Assembly: GCA_003667865.1 (NCBI GenBank)
Contig: CP033051.1
Coordinates: 3,560,501-3,624,500 of the forward strand
Reading direction: 5' to 3'
DNA from: Rossellomorea marisflavi
Lineage (GTDB): Bacteria > Bacillota > Bacilli > Bacillales > Bacillaceae_B
DNA length: 64,000 nt
The notes under the pieces: model-generated
The model's database searches: none
Told to the model about the DNA's origin: nothing
Seen by the model: only the letters and a program-made list of their open reading frames with translations
Shown: positions 36,318-47,480 of the stretch, one piece after another
Position numbering within the stretch: the first letter of the stretch is position 1
Layout: each line of letters opens with the position of its first letter
Program-made: the position numbers and the translations under genes

Positions 36318-36437
36318 CTATTTTGACTTTCCGTACAAATTTTCCTTAATAACTGTTAACTGTTCCTCATCTATAATCCCAAGTTTTTGACAGATGTAAG
36401 AATACTTTATTACTTTCATCGAAATTCTATTTGTCAC
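36318..36437 (-). CDS. small protein, unknown function
   Basis: A GTG with GGAGG seven bases upstream opens a 39-codon frame: MTNRISMKVIKYSYICQKLG and on, ending VIKENLYGKSK. It is basic, probably helical, with one Cys. It lies convergent to sda and next to its terminator. The strong ribosome site argues for a real gene; the family is not recognised. Confidence 0.5.
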   Translation of the reverse strand: MTNRISMKVIKYSYICQKLGIIDEEQLTVIKENLYGKSK

Positions 36438-36536
36438 TGTAAATCCTCCTTCCCCACCAGTTAATGGGCTTATACAAATGTTTCCTTAATCCAACTTATT
36501 TTATAATATTCAATTAATTTGAAAAAGGTTAAAAAA

Positions 36537-36570
36537 AAGAGAATGTCTCATATTATAGAGACATTCTCTT
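36537..36570 (-). terminator. intrinsic terminator of odhAB
   Basis: Perfect AAGAGAATGTCTC / GAGACATTCTCTT hairpin, followed by a T-run on the minus strand. Confidence 0.92.
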
Positions 36571-36580
36571 AAAAAATACC

Positions 36581-37831
36581 TTAACCTTCTAACAGTAAAT
36601 CTTCAGGATTTTCAAGTAGGTCTTTTACCATTGCAAGGAATCCAACAGCTTCTTTACCATCAATGATTCTGTGATCATATGATAACGCAACATACATCAT
36701 TGGACGGTTTTCCATCGTGTCCTTGTCAATAGCTACTGGGCGTAGTTGAATTTTATGCATACCTAGAATACCAACTTGTGGACCATTTAAGATAGGTGTT
36801 GATAATAATGAGCCAAATACACCACCATTTGTGATTGTAAATGAACCACCTTGTAAATCACTTAGTGCTAATTTATTTTTACGAGCTTTTGTAGCAAGCT
36901 CAACAATATCGCCTTCAATTTCTGCGAAATTTTTACGTTCGCAATCGCGGACAACTGGAACTACTAGACCATCATCAGTCGATACAGCCATTCCGATATC
37001 ATAGAACTTTTTAAGTACGATTTCATCGCCATCAATCTCTGCATTAACATAAGGGTATTTTTTCAGAGCCGCTACAACTGCTTTTGTAAAGAAAGACATG
37101 AATCCAAGTCTTACATCATGATCATCAAAGAATTTGTCTTTTTTGCGCTTACGTAATTCCATTACTGCACTCATATCAATCTCATTAAATGTTGTTAGCA
37201 TTGCTGCAGTTTGTTGTACATCTACTAAACGTTTCGCAATTGTTTGACGACGACGAGACATTTTTTCACGAACAACAGGTTTACTATCATCTTTCTTAGC
37301 AGCAGGTGCTTTTGATTCAGTAGCAGGTTTAGATGGAGCTGCTGGCGCTTGACTATGAGCTTCTATATCTTGCTTACGAACTCGACCTAATGGATCTGTA
37401 GAAGAAACTTGACTTAAGTCAATCCCTTTTTCACGTGCAAGTTTACGAGCAGCAGGTGAAGCAATTGGACGATTTTTCTTATCTTGTTTTACTTCTTCAA
37501 CCGTCTCAGTCTGATTACTCTCTTGTTTAGGAGCTTCTTGACTTGATGGTTCTTGAGTTTCATTTGAATCAGGTGTAGAAGGTTGTGCAGATGATCCACC
37601 TTCACTTACGATAGCAATTACTTGACCAACCTCTACCGTGTCACCTTCCTCAGCTTTTAATTCTTGAAGTGTACCAGCCTCTTCAGAAATTACCTCAACA
37701 TTTACTTTATCTGTTTCAAGTTCAACAATATACTCGCCCTTTTCAACATAATCCCCTGGTTTTTTTAACCATTGTGCAATGGTACCTTCCGTAATAGACT
37801 CTGCCAACTCTGGAACTCTAATTTCTGCCAC
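36581..37831 (-). CDS. odhB: dihydrolipoyllysine succinyltransferase, E2 of 2-oxoglutarate dehydrogenase
   Basis: The domains are in order. The N-terminal lipoyl domain carries the modified Lys in [12 protein letters not shown] Gln/Glu/Ser-rich linker follows, then the peripheral subunit-binding domain ([19 protein letters not shown]) and an Ala/Pro linker. The catalytic domain has the active site [10 protein letters not shown] near the end. OdhB transfers succinyl groups to CoA and forms the core of the TCA-cycle complex. It lies 18 bases downstream of odhA; a lipoamide dehydrogenase (E3) gene is not nearby and may be shared. Confidence 0.96.
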   Translation of the reverse strand: MAEIRVPELAESITEGTIAQWLKKPGDYVEKGEYIVELETDKVNVEVISEEAGTLQELKAEEGDTVEVGQVIAIVSEGGSSAQPSTPDSNETQEPSSQEAPKQESNQTETVEEVKQDKKNRPIASPAARKLAREKGIDLSQVSSTDPLGRVRKQDIEAHSQAPAAPSKPATESKAPAAKKDDSKPVVREKMSRRRQTIAKRLVDVQQTAAMLTTFNEIDMSAVMELRKRKKDKFFDDHDVRLGFMSFFTKAVVAALKKYPYVNAEIDGDEIVLKKFYDIGMAVSTDDGLVVPVVRDCERKNFAEIEGDIVELATKARKNKLALSDLQGGSFTITNGGVFGSLLSTPILNGPQVGILGMHKIQLRPVAIDKDTMENRPMMYVALSYDHRIIDGKEAVGFLAMVKDLLENPEDLLLEG

Positions 37832-37849
37832 TTTGAAGTCCTCCTCTTT

Positions 37850-40693
37850 CTATCGTGTAATCGCTTCGTTTATAATTCTTGCTTGTTCTTTTTTATGAAC
37901 AGTTGGTTCCCCTTCAGATGGGCTAGAACGACGACGACGTCCTATATATGAAACTGAAACGCCTTCCGGTGCAATGTCACGTAATCTTGGTTCTGCAAAT
38001 GTCCAAGCTCCCATATTCTTCGGCTCTTCCTGTACCCATACAATTTCTTTAAGGTTTTTATATTGTTCAAAAATTTGAGCAATATCTTGTTTAGGGAAAG
38101 GATACAACTCTTCTACACGTAATACGTGGAACCAATCTTTAGACTCAAGCTCTTCTAATCGCTCTTCAATATCAATTGCAATTTTACCGCTACACAATAC
38201 TACTCTTTCAACCGAATCCTTGTTTTCTCCCAATCCTTTTTGTTCTAAAACAGAATTGAATACTGTATTTGAAAGATCCTCCGGTGTTGCAGCTGCAAAT
38301 TGATTTCTTAATAAGCTTTTTGGTGTCATGATGACAAGAGGACGTACTTCTTCTTTTTGTAAAATTGCTGCTTGTCGACGCAAAATATGGAAATACTGTC
38401 CTGCTGTTGAACAATTCGCCACAGTCCAGTTATATTCTGCTGCAAGCTGTAAGAAACGTTCTAACCTTGCACTTGAATGTTCAGGTCCTTGACCTTCGTA
38501 ACCATGAGGTAAAAGCATAACAATACCTGATTTTTGACCCCATTTTGCACGACCAGCAGAAATGAATTGGTCATACATTACTTGAGCCATATTTGAGAAA
38601 TCTCCGAATTGGGCTTCCCATAAGACTAAGGTTTCAGGTGCAAATACATTATATCCGTATTCAAAGCCAACAACAGCAGTCTCCGTTAATGGACTGTTAT
38701 ACACAACGAATGATGCATTACTATCTTCTAAATGATGTAAAGGAATGTGTATATCACCTGTCTTTTCGTCATGAAGTACAAGGTGACGTTGAGCAAAAGT
38801 TCCCCTTTCCGAATCCTGCCCAGTTAAACGTATTGGTGTACCATCTTTAATTATAGAAGCAAATGCTAATGTTTCCGCATGTGCCCAATCAATTTTCCCT
38901 TTACCTTCGAAAACTTGACCGCGACGCATTAAGATCCTATCTAACTTTTTGAATACATTAAACCCTTCTGGCCACGTTAATAGTTCACTGTTTAACGATT
39001 TTAATTTATCAAATGCAACAGATGTATCGATATCCGGTAAACCATTTGTGACATCTTCAGGAGGATTCATTACAGTATCAGGGTTTTCTTCTTTAGCTGG
39101 TACTTTATCATAAGCCTCTTTGAGAATCTCTTCTATTTCTTTTTGTTGATTCTCATCATCTTCGTTTGTAATGACACCCTCTTGGATTAGCTTCTGGGCA
39201 TACATATCACGAACGGTCGGATGATTTTGGATAATATTGTACATCATTGGATTTGTAACCATTGGTTCATCCATTTCATTATGACCAAAACGACGATAAC
39301 CAATTAAATCAATCACAAAGTCTTTACCAAATTTATGACGATATTCGTATGCTAGAATCGCAGCAGCCAAACATGCCTCAGGATCATCTGCATTTACATG
39401 CACAATTGGCACTTCAAAGCCTTTCGCTGTATCTGAAGCATATTTTGTAGATCGTGAATCATAGCTCTCAGTTGTAAATCCAATCATGTTGTTTGCAATA
39501 AGATGTATGGATCCACCCGTTTTATATCCATTTAATTGACTGAGGTTCAACGTTTCAGCCACAACACCTTGACCCGGGAATGCCGCATCTCCATGAATCA
39601 TAATCGCATATGAGGACTCTAGAGATCCCTTAGGATAACCTGCTTCTTCTCTATCTTCTTGTGCTGCTCTTGTGTATCCTGCCACTATCGGGCTAATTAC
39701 TTCCAAGTGACTTGGATTGTTTGCAAGAGTGACTCGTGCACGTACATTATTATCTGTAGATATTTTACGGTCTGCACCTAAATGATACTTAACATCACCA
39801 GTCCAACCGTACGTAATCCCAATAGAGCCTTCAGAAGGAATCAGATCCTTACTTGGTGCATGTTGAAACTCAGCAAAGATCATTTCGTAAGGCTTTCCAA
39901 GAGTATGAGCTAATACATTTAGACGGCCACGGTGTGCCATTCCAATGTTAACTGTTCTAGCTCCCTCTTTAACAGAGTACTGGATCATTTCGTCTAAAAG
40001 AGGAATCATCGATTCCAAGCCTTCAATAGAAAAACGTTTTTGTCCAACAAAAGTACGATGAACAAATTTCTCAAATCCTTCTGCTTCAGACAAACGTTTT
40101 AGTAAAGAAAGTTTCTTTTCCTTAGATAGTCCTTGTTGTAAAGACCCCGATTCTATTTTTTCACGTAACCAGTTCTTTTCTTCTAACTCATGTACATGTG
40201 CATGTTCGAAAGCCAGTTTGCTAGTATAAACAGCTTTTAAATGCTTTATAGCTTCTAGGCCATTTGTAATATGTTTTGGGGCATTTGGACAAATAAAATC
40301 AACTGGAATATTAACTAAATCATTTTCAGTTAAATTGAACTCAGAAAGCTCAATACGTTGTGTGTCCTTTTTACGATCGTTTAATGGATTTATATCTGCT
40401 GCAAGGTGACCATAGGTACGTATATTATCCGCAAGCTTAACTGCTGCAACTACTTTACTAAACTGCGTTGGTTGTGCAGGTAATTGGAACGTAGTGTCCG
40501 TTTGTTGAGTACTAACTAGTACTTCAAGATCATCAGCAGTAGGTGGTCCCCATTGGTCAAATAGTTCACGTAGTTCTTGATCTATTTCATCTGGGTTTTG
40601 TAAATATTGTTCATAAACCTCCATAACATAGCCGAGGTTAGGTCCGTGAAACGAATGCCACGGTTCCCCTTTATTTGTCGAATTCTTACTCAT
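37850..40693 (-). CDS. odhA: 2-oxoglutarate dehydrogenase E1 component
   Basis: This 947-residue thiamine-diphosphate enzyme decarboxylates 2-oxoglutarate in the TCA cycle. Landmarks are [42 protein letters not shown] (cofactor site) with [19 protein letters not shown], and the C-terminal [24 protein letters not shown]. The frame runs to 40789, but GGAGG lies 7 bases before the ATG at 40693, giving the usual Bacillus length. It is the first gene of odhAB. A promoter and a candidate CcpA site lie upstream. Confidence 0.96.
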   Translation of the reverse strand: MSKNSTNKGEPWHSFHGPNLGYVMEVYEQYLQNPDEIDQELRELFDQWGPPTADDLEVLVSTQQTDTTFQLPAQPTQFSKVVAAVKLADNIRTYGHLAADINPLNDRKKDTQRIELSEFNLTENDLVNIPVDFICPNAPKHITNGLEAIKHLKAVYTSKLAFEHAHVHELEEKNWLREKIESGSLQQGLSKEKKLSLLKRLSEAEGFEKFVHRTFVGQKRFSIEGLESMIPLLDEMIQYSVKEGARTVNIGMAHRGRLNVLAHTLGKPYEMIFAEFQHAPSKDLIPSEGSIGITYGWTGDVKYHLGADRKISTDNNVRARVTLANNPSHLEVISPIVAGYTRAAQEDREEAGYPKGSLESSYAIMIHGDAAFPGQGVVAETLNLSQLNGYKTGGSIHLIANNMIGFTTESYDSRSTKYASDTAKGFEVPIVHVNADDPEACLAAAILAYEYRHKFGKDFVIDLIGYRRFGHNEMDEPMVTNPMMYNIIQNHPTVRDMYAQKLIQEGVITNEDDENQQKEIEEILKEAYDKVPAKEENPDTVMNPPEDVTNGLPDIDTSVAFDKLKSLNSELLTWPEGFNVFKKLDRILMRRGQVFEGKGKIDWAHAETLAFASIIKDGTPIRLTGQDSERGTFAQRHLVLHDEKTGDIHIPLHHLEDSNASFVVYNSPLTETAVVGFEYGYNVFAPETLVLWEAQFGDFSNMAQVMYDQFISAGRAKWGQKSGIVMLLPHGYEGQGPEHSSARLERFLQLAAEYNWTVANCSTAGQYFHILRRQAAILQKEEVRPLVIMTPKSLLRNQFAAATPEDLSNTVFNSVLEQKGLGENKDSVERVVLCSGKIAIDIEERLEELESKDWFHVLRVEELYPFPKQDIAQIFEQYKNLKEIVWVQEEPKNMGAWTFAEPRLRDIAPEGVSVSYIGRRRRSSPSEGEPTVHKKEQARIINEAITR

Positions 40694-40741
40694 ATGAAAA
40701 CCTCCAACCATTTTTGCCCTTATTAATGTCGAAAGCCAAAT

Positions 40742-40769
40742 ATTATATGTAAATGCTATATTATGTAAA
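40742..40769 (-). promoter_or_regulatory. probable sigma-A promoter of odhAB
   Basis: TTTACA at 40769-40764, a 16-base spacer, TATAAT at 40747-40742, about 50 bases before the odhA start. Confidence 0.6.
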
Positions 40770-40787
40770 AATAGTATTCCTTCATAC

Positions 40788-40801
40788 ATAAAACGCTTTC
40801 A
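40788..40801 (-). promoter_or_regulatory. candidate CcpA cre site upstream of odhA
   Basis: TGAAAGCGTTTTAT on the minus strand matches the cre consensus TGWNANCGNTNWCA at all but the last two positions. It lies upstream of the -35 box. odhAB is carbon-controlled in B. subtilis, so the site is plausible but unproven. Confidence 0.4.
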
Positions 40802-41386
40802 ACATAATTTTATCACTGTAAAGTAACAATATAAAGTGTTAATAAAAAAATTTCGTAAAATTTAATCAACATGAATTTCCACTATAATTCTGTTATATTC
40901 ACATAATAGTTTGTGAATGAATATACAAATCTGAACTATTCGAAAAAATAATTATAATACGTTTTATGTGTTCACCTCTTATTTACTTTTAGTACCAACA
41001 TTTTTCATAAACCATATTACTACTCTTACTTTAAAAATCCAAATATTTTTTTGTATTTTTCTTATTTTTTGTATATATTTCTTCTTTTTCTACTTAAATG
41101 TGCATTACCACAATTAATTTACAGGAATATTTATACTACATAACTTTATACATCTCACTCCTTACCACAAAATCTATAATGATAAACCTGTGGTTTCTTT
41201 AATGGATACCTTCCTTGCTATCTATAAGAAAGTCGAATTAAAAGCTTCAAGTTTTCTTATATACAGGGCATATAAATGTATGATAAAACAATGAATACCT
41301 TGAGCACCTATAGGCAAATAACTGCATAGGATAAAGCATTAGAATGATAAACATACTAAAATGTACTTTTAAGTGAGGATGATACT
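40802..41386. other. gene-free stretch of about 585 bases
   Basis: It is very AT-rich, with no credible frame on either strand and no strong hairpin. It separates the divergent odhA and GerT-like genes and presumably holds their upstream control regions. Confidence 0.4.
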
Positions 41387-41911
41387 ATGTTTCCATGGAA
41401 TCTATTTCCCTTTAACAAGCAAACGAGGGAGCAATTTGATCAGATGAAACATATGGATCCAAATTCGATTAATGAATATATACAAGATATGATGAAAAAC
41501 ATGTTCCCTAATGGTGTAGAAGGTATGATGAATCCAAATGATGTAGTAAAAGGGTCTCAGGGACTCATGAACGGCTTTAATATGAACCAAAAGCAAGCTG
41601 ATAAGAAGGAAAGTACACAGCATCATAATAATTCTGTTCAGGTTCAGGTGTTTGAAACCCATGAAGATGTGTATATTCGATTACCGATTAATGGAGAAGA
41701 TTGGATCCAATCTTTAAAGATATACCACACATCTAATAAGGCAATAATTGAAAATATTCCTGAACATGGGGAACGCCACGAAATAACATTACCCTCTCTT
41801 GTTAAAAAGAAAGGTGCGCAAGCACATGTTAAAGATGGCATTCTAGAAGTTAAAATACCAAGGAGTACTGACCTACAATTCTCTGAGGTAGATGTTCGTG
41901 AGAAATTATAA
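41387..41911 (+). CDS. Hsp20-family protein, GerT-like
   Basis: This 174-residue protein starts MFPWNLFPFNK with a Met/Asn-rich N-terminal half (MDPNSINEYIQDMMKNMFP). An alpha-crystallin-like domain spans about residues 80-170 (VQVFETHEDVYIRLPI, AHVKDGILEVKIPR). The layout matches GerT of B. subtilis, an Hsp20-type spore-coat protein that affects germination. The C-terminal IxI tail of classical small heat-shock proteins is not evident, in line with a spore role. GAGGATG precedes the ATG. Confidence 0.78.
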   Translation: MFPWNLFPFNKQTREQFDQMKHMDPNSINEYIQDMMKNMFPNGVEGMMNPNDVVKGSQGLMNGFNMNQKQADKKESTQHHNNSVQVQVFETHEDVYIRLPINGEDWIQSLKIYHTSNKAIIENIPEHGERHEITLPSLVKKKGAQAHVKDGILEVKIPRSTDLQFSEVDVREKL

Positions 41912-41915
41912 TATT

Positions 41916-41952
41916 GGACCTTTTCTTAGTTAGATTGGAGAGGTCCTTTTAT
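41916..41952 (+). terminator. intrinsic terminator of the GerT-like gene
   Basis: GGACCT / AGGTCC stem with additional TTCT / GGAG pairing, then TTTTATTTATT. Confidence 0.7.
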
Positions 41953-42063
41953 TTATTATGCTTTCTTTACTGATGCTTCTAAGCAAACTATTCTAAAAAT
42001 CAACTTCTATAGGATGTATACATTCACTATAGTAAAGAAAAAAAGAACAAAAGGAGAACGCAT

Positions 42064-42582
42064 GTGTTAATACGAACAGAAAGACATAATGATTACGAAA
42101 GAATAAACGAAATACATCAAAATGCATTTCATGGGGAAAGTGAAGCCACCCTTGTAAATGCAGTCAGAAACTCTAATGAATTTATACCTGATTTATCTTT
42201 GGTGGCTGTTACTGGTATGGAGCATATTGTCGGGCATATATTAATCAGTACTGTTTGGATTCAGACCGACAAACAAAAGCTTCCGACATTAGCACTAGCT
42301 CCTATGGCTGTAGATCCGAGCTACCAAAATAAAGGTATAGGCTCTTCACTCGTTAAAGCTGGAATAAAAGAAGCCAAGCAATTAGGACACTCTCACATTG
42401 TCGTACTTGGTCATCCAACCTTTTATCCTAAGTTTGGATTTGTACCTTCTGTAACGAAACAGATCCATTCACCTTTTCCTGTACCAGATGAGGTCTTTAT
42501 GATACTTGAGTTAAAGGAAAGATCACTAAAGGATATAAAAGGTATTGTAGTATATCCCCCTTCTTTTCAGTCTGTTACATAA
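42064..42582 (+). CDS. GNAT N-acetyltransferase (YhbS-like)
   Basis: This 172-residue acetyltransferase begins LIRTERHNDYERINEIHQNAF. The acetyl-CoA loop is in LAPMAVDPSYQNKGIGSSLVKAGI (Q/RxxGxG/A pattern), followed by VVLGHPTFYPKFGFVPS, which is typical of the YhbS (COG3153) group. The substrate is unknown. The start is GTG with AAAGGAG 7 bases upstream. Confidence 0.85.
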   Translation: MLIRTERHNDYERINEIHQNAFHGESEATLVNAVRNSNEFIPDLSLVAVTGMEHIVGHILISTVWIQTDKQKLPTLALAPMAVDPSYQNKGIGSSLVKAGIKEAKQLGHSHIVVLGHPTFYPKFGFVPSVTKQIHSPFPVPDEVFMILELKERSLKDIKGIVVYPPSFQSVT

Positions 42583-42736
42583 TAACTAAAACCTTACTAG
42601 CTTTAAGAAGAAAAGGTTTCTTTTAACAAGGATCACCAATAGTTTACATAATATTTTTATGATAAATTGTATGTTTTTCTAAGAACTAACCTAAAATAAG
42701 TTTGCTACTATAACTACTATTGAGGTGCAGAACACA

Positions 42737-43981
42737 ATGGAGCAAGCTCATAAGAAGAAGAAATTAGATTTATTAGCATTGTCTTCTATTCCTCTTGTGA
42801 TGACATTAGGAAATTCAATGTTGATTCCTGTTTTGCCTAAGATGGAAAAGGAACTAGAAATAAGCAGCTTCCAATCAAGTTTAATCATAACTGTGTATTC
42901 CATCATTGCCATTTTATTTATTCCCATTGCTGGATACTTATCTGACCGATTTGGAAGAAAAAAAATAATCGTACCGAGCTTAATCATTGCTGGTATTGGA
43001 GGGATTATCGCCGGGTTCGCTTCTACTGGATTCGATCAGGCATACTGGTTTGTTCTTTTAGGAAGATTAATACAAGGTATCGGAGCAGCTGGAGCTTTCC
43101 CGGTTGTTATACCTGCTGTTGGAGATATGTTTGAAGATGAAAATGATATTACAAAAGGGCTTGGCCTTATTGAAACATCAAACACATTTGGAAAGGTGTT
43201 AAGTCCAGTGCTTGGTTCCTTATTAGCTGCTTGGGCTTGGTTTATACCGTTTTACTCAATCCCAGTTTTTTCTGCAATTTCAATACTACTTGTTGTGTTC
43301 CTTGTTAAGGTGCCAAAAAAAGAAGCTAAAACCTCTAAGCAAACAATAAAGGAATTTGTTCATGAAATTAAAGTCATTATTGGTCAAGAGAAAAAGTGGC
43401 TTCTTGGCATTTTTTTAGTTGGTATTATTTCAATGTTTATTCTCTTTGGTTTTTTATTTTACCTTTCAAATATTCTTGAAAGTCAGTATCAGATCAAAGG
43501 AATTATTAAAGGGCTTTATTTAGCAGTCCCTCTTTTGTTTTTATGTACAACCTCCTTTATTACTGGAAAAGTAATAGGAAAAAACAAGTTATTAATGAAA
43601 TGGGTCATTACAATAGGTATGATGATAGGAGCTATTGCTTTTATCCCCTTGTTATTCTCTGAAGGTAGATGGATGATACTTATATTTCTTTCATTATCGA
43701 GTATTGGTATTGGGGCGGCTCTTCCTTGTTTGGATGCCCTTATCACAGAAGGAATAGAAAAAGAACACCGTGGTACGATTACTTCCTTATATAGTTCTAT
43801 GCGTTTTATAGGTGTAGCAATTGGTCCACCAATCATCGCCCTTTTAGATCAGCAAAGTACATTTATGGTCTTAATTTTTTCTAGTGTTATTGCTGGTTTA
43901 ACTGGCTTACTATTTATTAAAATTCAAACTGTTACGTCCAATAAAAACAAAGAAGATTTTGGAAGAGGTACTTTGGCATAA
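42737..43981 (+). CDS. MFS drug-type efflux transporter
   Basis: This 12-helix major facilitator protein of about 414 residues has motif A in the first cytoplasmic loop (GYLSDRFGRKKIIVPS) and RLIQGIGAAGAFPVVIPAVGD in helices 4-5, near the motif B/C region of drug efflux pumps. It resembles YfmO/Blt-type multidrug exporters; the substrate is unknown. GAGGTG lies 9 bases before the ATG at 42737. The frame also opens with a GTG at 42725. Confidence 0.85.
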   Translation: MEQAHKKKKLDLLALSSIPLVMTLGNSMLIPVLPKMEKELEISSFQSSLIITVYSIIAILFIPIAGYLSDRFGRKKIIVPSLIIAGIGGIIAGFASTGFDQAYWFVLLGRLIQGIGAAGAFPVVIPAVGDMFEDENDITKGLGLIETSNTFGKVLSPVLGSLLAAWAWFIPFYSIPVFSAISILLVVFLVKVPKKEAKTSKQTIKEFVHEIKVIIGQEKKWLLGIFLVGIISMFILFGFLFYLSNILESQYQIKGIIKGLYLAVPLLFLCTTSFITGKVIGKNKLLMKWVITIGMMIGAIAFIPLLFSEGRWMILIFLSLSSIGIGAALPCLDALITEGIEKEHRGTITSLYSSMRFIGVAIGPPIIALLDQQSTFMVLIFSSVIAGLTGLLFIKIQTVTSNKNKEDFGRGTLA

Positions 43982-44016
43982 AAACTCATAGGGGAAACTT
44001 ATAAGCAGTAACAGTA

Positions 44017-44063
44017 AGAACTGCACCTCATTTCGTTAGTATCTAACTTTGAGGTGCAGTTCT
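44017..44063. terminator. bidirectional intrinsic terminator
   Basis: Perfect 14-bp arms AGAACTGCACCTCA / TGAGGTGCAGTTCT between the convergent MFS and hemAT genes. Confidence 0.85.
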
Positions 44064-44080
44064 AGTGTATTAAAAAATCA

Positions 44081-45373
44081 TCATAGAGTGTTTGAAAGCT
44101 CAGATAATTGCTCAGAAGTAACAGAAACTTGCTGAGATGCTTTCCCAACTTCTTGTATTACTTCCGATAACTGACTTAGTTCTTTTGCAGTCAATTCACT
44201 TTGTTTCTTGTTTTCGACCATGGATTCAAGAACGGATTCAAAGAAAGATTGAATTTCATTCATCTTAGCAGAAGCATCCTTAGTCAAGGTGCCGACTTCA
44301 GTTGTAGATTCTGATACATTCTGAATTTGATTATCTGTCTTCTGAATCAGAGAAATAATATTTGAAATAGAATGTTTCGTTTGTTCTGATAGCTTTCGTA
44401 CCTCTCCTGCAACAACTGAGAAGCCTTTACCACTTTCCCCGGCTCTAGCGGCTTCAATGGCAGCATTAAGTGCGAGTAAATTGGTCTGCTCTGCGATATC
44501 TGTAACAATTTCAATAATTGTTCCTATTTCATTTGAGACTGATTTAAGAATGGACATATCCTCAAGTATACTATCCGTTTTACTATGAAGATGCGCAATC
44601 AATTGGTGATGAGAACCAATAACATTCTTTCCTTCTTTAGATTGATTTTCTGCGATTGTTGCTATTTCCATTGTCTTTTTAGCAAATTCAAATAATTCAC
44701 TAGCTTGTCGCTCAACCTGTTGCATTGAAGCTGTTGTCTCTTCCGAAATGGCAGAAAGATTTGAAGCTGTGTCCTGGAGTTGTCCTTGCAATAACTCTTT
44801 TTCAGATTGAGCAGCCTCCCTAATACGTTCATTTTCTTCCTCATAAGCTTCCAAAACCACTTGCTGTTCAAAATTTAGAAGCTTTGTAATGGCAGCCACA
44901 GCCTTTTTTAAATCTTCTTTTGTAGTTAAATATGGATCAACTAAATCTAAGATTGACATCGTTAAATCCTGGAATGCACACATATACCACTTAGGCTGTA
45001 AGCCGATTCTTACATGAACATGCGCAATTGTGTAACGTTTTTTTACAAAACCTTCATCAATAACTCCATTAAACATCTCCAAGATATGGGTTGTTAATGT
45101 ACTTTTAAGTCGGTCAATTGAACTGTTGTCGTTAATAATTTTTAACAGTGATGCCTCTGTTTCAAGATTTTTATAAAATGAGGCCACAATTCCTGAGATA
45201 TTTTCTTTTATGATTGGTTGAATATTCTTTAATAGTTTTAAGTCTTCTGACGTTAACCCGATCATTGTAAGTTGTTTTTGTAATGTAGAGTCATTTATAT
45301 TTATAAGTGCTCCCTCTACATGTTGATGTAAATTAAACTTTTCTTCTTGTTTCTTTTTTGTAAATATTTTCAT
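44081..45373 (-). CDS. hemAT: globin-coupled heme aerotaxis transducer HemAT
   Basis: The N-terminal half (residues about 20-185) is a sensor globin with the HemAT-type block [22 protein letters not shown], which contains the probable proximal His. A coiled-coil linker leads to a chemoreceptor signalling domain with the conserved hairpin [20 protein letters not shown] followed by [16 protein letters not shown]. No membrane helix is present, as expected for this soluble oxygen sensor that signals through CheA/CheW. Monocistronic. Confidence 0.93.
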   Translation of the reverse strand: MKIFTKKKQEEKFNLHQHVEGALININDSTLQKQLTMIGLTSEDLKLLKNIQPIIKENISGIVASFYKNLETEASLLKIINDNSSIDRLKSTLTTHILEMFNGVIDEGFVKKRYTIAHVHVRIGLQPKWYMCAFQDLTMSILDLVDPYLTTKEDLKKAVAAITKLLNFEQQVVLEAYEEENERIREAAQSEKELLQGQLQDTASNLSAISEETTASMQQVERQASELFEFAKKTMEIATIAENQSKEGKNVIGSHHQLIAHLHSKTDSILEDMSILKSVSNEIGTIIEIVTDIAEQTNLLALNAAIEAARAGESGKGFSVVAGEVRKLSEQTKHSISNIISLIQKTDNQIQNVSESTTEVGTLTKDASAKMNEIQSFFESVLESMVENKKQSELTAKELSQLSEVIQEVGKASQQVSVTSEQLSELSNTL

Positions 45374-45601
45374 AAAACAGATCCCCTACCCCAAGAGTAA
45401 TAGTCGAAAAATTGTATTTATTCTTATGCTACAAGAAAAGAAACACAAAATCCATGTTAATTTGTAGTAATATGCCTGAATTTAGACTAGTAAATTGTTG
45501 ATTAAATGGGAAAAATTCACAACTTGATCATACTTTTTAAGGACTTGTTATTATATTTCTATGTATAATAAAAATATAGAGATTAGTTAGGGGGAAAGAG
45601 A

Positions 45602-46675
45602 ATGAATCATGCTACGTTAGGAAGGAATAGAAAGCTTTGGTTTGTAACACTAGTACTAATAATTTTAACAGCTAATTTCATGTTATACCGAGCAAATCTA
45701 TTACCTAATATTGATACATCAATCGTTTATGGTTCATTGATCGATCTACTTATTGTCATTCCACTTTTAGGGTATTTTCTGATTCTTCGAAAAAAGCACT
45801 CATTAAAGTTCCTGCCATTATTTATTGCAGCAGGATATGGTGTTGCATGGTTTATAATACCTAATGCACATTTACGTGAAGTCCCTTTCTTTCATTATCT
45901 AATCTTCATATCTGAAGGTTGTTTTATTCTGTTCGAACTTTTTATCGCATATAAAATCATTCGTATCATTCCAAACGTAGTTAAAACCTTTAGAAAAATC
46001 GATGCTACTTCTCAGCCGTATTGGCATCTTAGGTTAGACGATGCGATTCAGAAATATATGAAGCCTTCTGTTACAAGTAGAATGTTCTTAACGGAATTCA
46101 CTTTATTCTATTACTCCCTTTTCTCATGGAAAAGTAAAAGACCAGAGAATACCAATGTATACACCATTCACGAAAAAACAAGTGTCATTGCACTATATAT
46201 TATGCTTATTCACGCAACCGTAATTGAAACAATTGCACTTCATTATTTTCTTCACACCCTAAACCCAATCCTATCTTGGATTCTTCTAGTATTAAATATT
46301 TATGGTGTTTTATATTTTATTGCTGAAATTCAAGCTATTCGGTTATGTCCGCTTATCATAAAAAACAATAGGATATTCATCCAGATTGGTATATCAAAAA
46401 GAACGATTGTTCCATTAGATTTAATAGAATCTATACAAGCTTATAATGGACCGGAAAAACTAACGAAGGAAGAAATGAGTTATACATTTGATGCCACTCT
46501 TATCGATTTCATTAAAGAAAAACCACATTATGAAATACTTCTAAGAGAACCACTTACATCACATCATTTATACGGAATAAAAAAAGAATACACAAGAATA
46601 CTTATTCGGCTTGACCAACCACAGGAATTCCTTCATGCTATTAGAAACGCTTCTTCTTTCCCTCCTGGGGAATAA
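45602..46675 (+). CDS. polytopic membrane protein, unknown function
   Basis: This 357-residue protein has about seven membrane helices and a C-terminal soluble part of about 100 residues (from ICPLIIKNN on) rich in beta-like segments (RIFIQIGISKRTIVP), which suggests a membrane-proximal PH-like domain. Similar Bacillus proteins are often labelled beta-carotene monooxygenase in databases, but I see no oxygenase signature and would not use that name. GGGGGAAAG precedes the ATG. Confidence 0.65.
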   Translation: MNHATLGRNRKLWFVTLVLIILTANFMLYRANLLPNIDTSIVYGSLIDLLIVIPLLGYFLILRKKHSLKFLPLFIAAGYGVAWFIIPNAHLREVPFFHYLIFISEGCFILFELFIAYKIIRIIPNVVKTFRKIDATSQPYWHLRLDDAIQKYMKPSVTSRMFLTEFTLFYYSLFSWKSKRPENTNVYTIHEKTSVIALYIMLIHATVIETIALHYFLHTLNPILSWILLVLNIYGVLYFIAEIQAIRLCPLIIKNNRIFIQIGISKRTIVPLDLIESIQAYNGPEKLTKEEMSYTFDATLIDFIKEKPHYEILLREPLTSHHLYGIKKEYTRILIRLDQPQEFLHAIRNASSFPPGE

Positions 46676-46733
46676 GGAGCGTTTTTCCTTATGTTATAAT
46701 AGACAATAAACTTTAGAAAATCGGGGTGTTTGG

Positions 46734-47480
46734 ATGACGTATTTTTTACATCCATTAGGTGATTCAGCTATAGTCATTGAGTTCGAGAGACAAAATGATG
46801 ACCAATTGTTTACTACAATCCAAAATTTATTTAAACTACTTGAACAGAATCCGTTCGAAGGTTACATAGAAGCAGTTCCAGCCTATTCCACATTAACCAT
46901 ACACTTTAATCCACTTGCTATTCATCAAAACGATCCTTATACATATATTCAAGCCTATCTTTCAAAACTAGATCGTTCATTATTGGATTCTCCTATCAAG
47001 AATAGTGAAAATGTGTATGAGCTACCAATTGTATTTGGTGCAGAATTCGGGCCTGATTTAGAGTCCCTTGCAAATCATCATCAACTGGAGATAAATCAAG
47101 TCATCGAGCTGTATGTGAATACAATCTATACGGTAAGATTCGTCGGGTTCACACCTGGATTTCCCTTTTTATCGGGATTACCAAGCCGTCTATCAACGCC
47201 TAGAAAAAGCTCCCCGAGGATTCATGTGGAAAAAGGCTCTATTGGTATAGCAGGTAACCAAACTGGAATATATCCAACAGCTTCACCTGGAGGATGGCAA
47301 ATTATTGGCCGAACTCCTGTATTATTATTTGATGTCACAAAACAATCTCCTGCTTTACTTCAAGCAGGAGATCAAGTTCGTTTTTTTGAAATAAAGAAAA
47401 AAGACATAGCCGAATGGGAGGGAATAAAATGGGAGTCATTGTTGAAAAAGCGGGGCTCTATACAACAATCCAAGATTTAG
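46734..47480 (+). CDS. pxpB: 5-oxoprolinase subunit PxpB (KipI)
   Basis: This 248-residue protein has the PxpB/KipI blocks HPLGDSAIVIEF near the start, YELPIVFGAEFGPDLE, FVGFTPGFPFLSGLP (a highly conserved loop), RIHVEKGSIGIAGNQTGIYP and GWQIIGRTP. With PxpA and PxpC it forms the ATP-dependent enzyme converting 5-oxoproline to glutamate. In B. subtilis the same protein (KipI) inhibits kinase KinA. Its end overlaps the next gene by 52 bases. Confidence 0.93.
   Translation: MTYFLHPLGDSAIVIEFERQNDDQLFTTIQNLFKLLEQNPFEGYIEAVPAYSTLTIHFNPLAIHQNDPYTYIQAYLSKLDRSLLDSPIKNSENVYELPIVFGAEFGPDLESLANHHQLEINQVIELYVNTIYTVRFVGFTPGFPFLSGLPSRLSTPRKSSPRIHVEKGSIGIAGNQTGIYPTASPGGWQIIGRTPVLLFDVTKQSPALLQAGDQVRFFEIKKKDIAEWEGIKWESLLKKRGSIQQSKI

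Noticed and set aside
45602-46675. beta-carotene monooxygenase annotation
   Set aside because: No oxygenase motif or iron ligands are visible; the protein is simply polytopic with a soluble tail.
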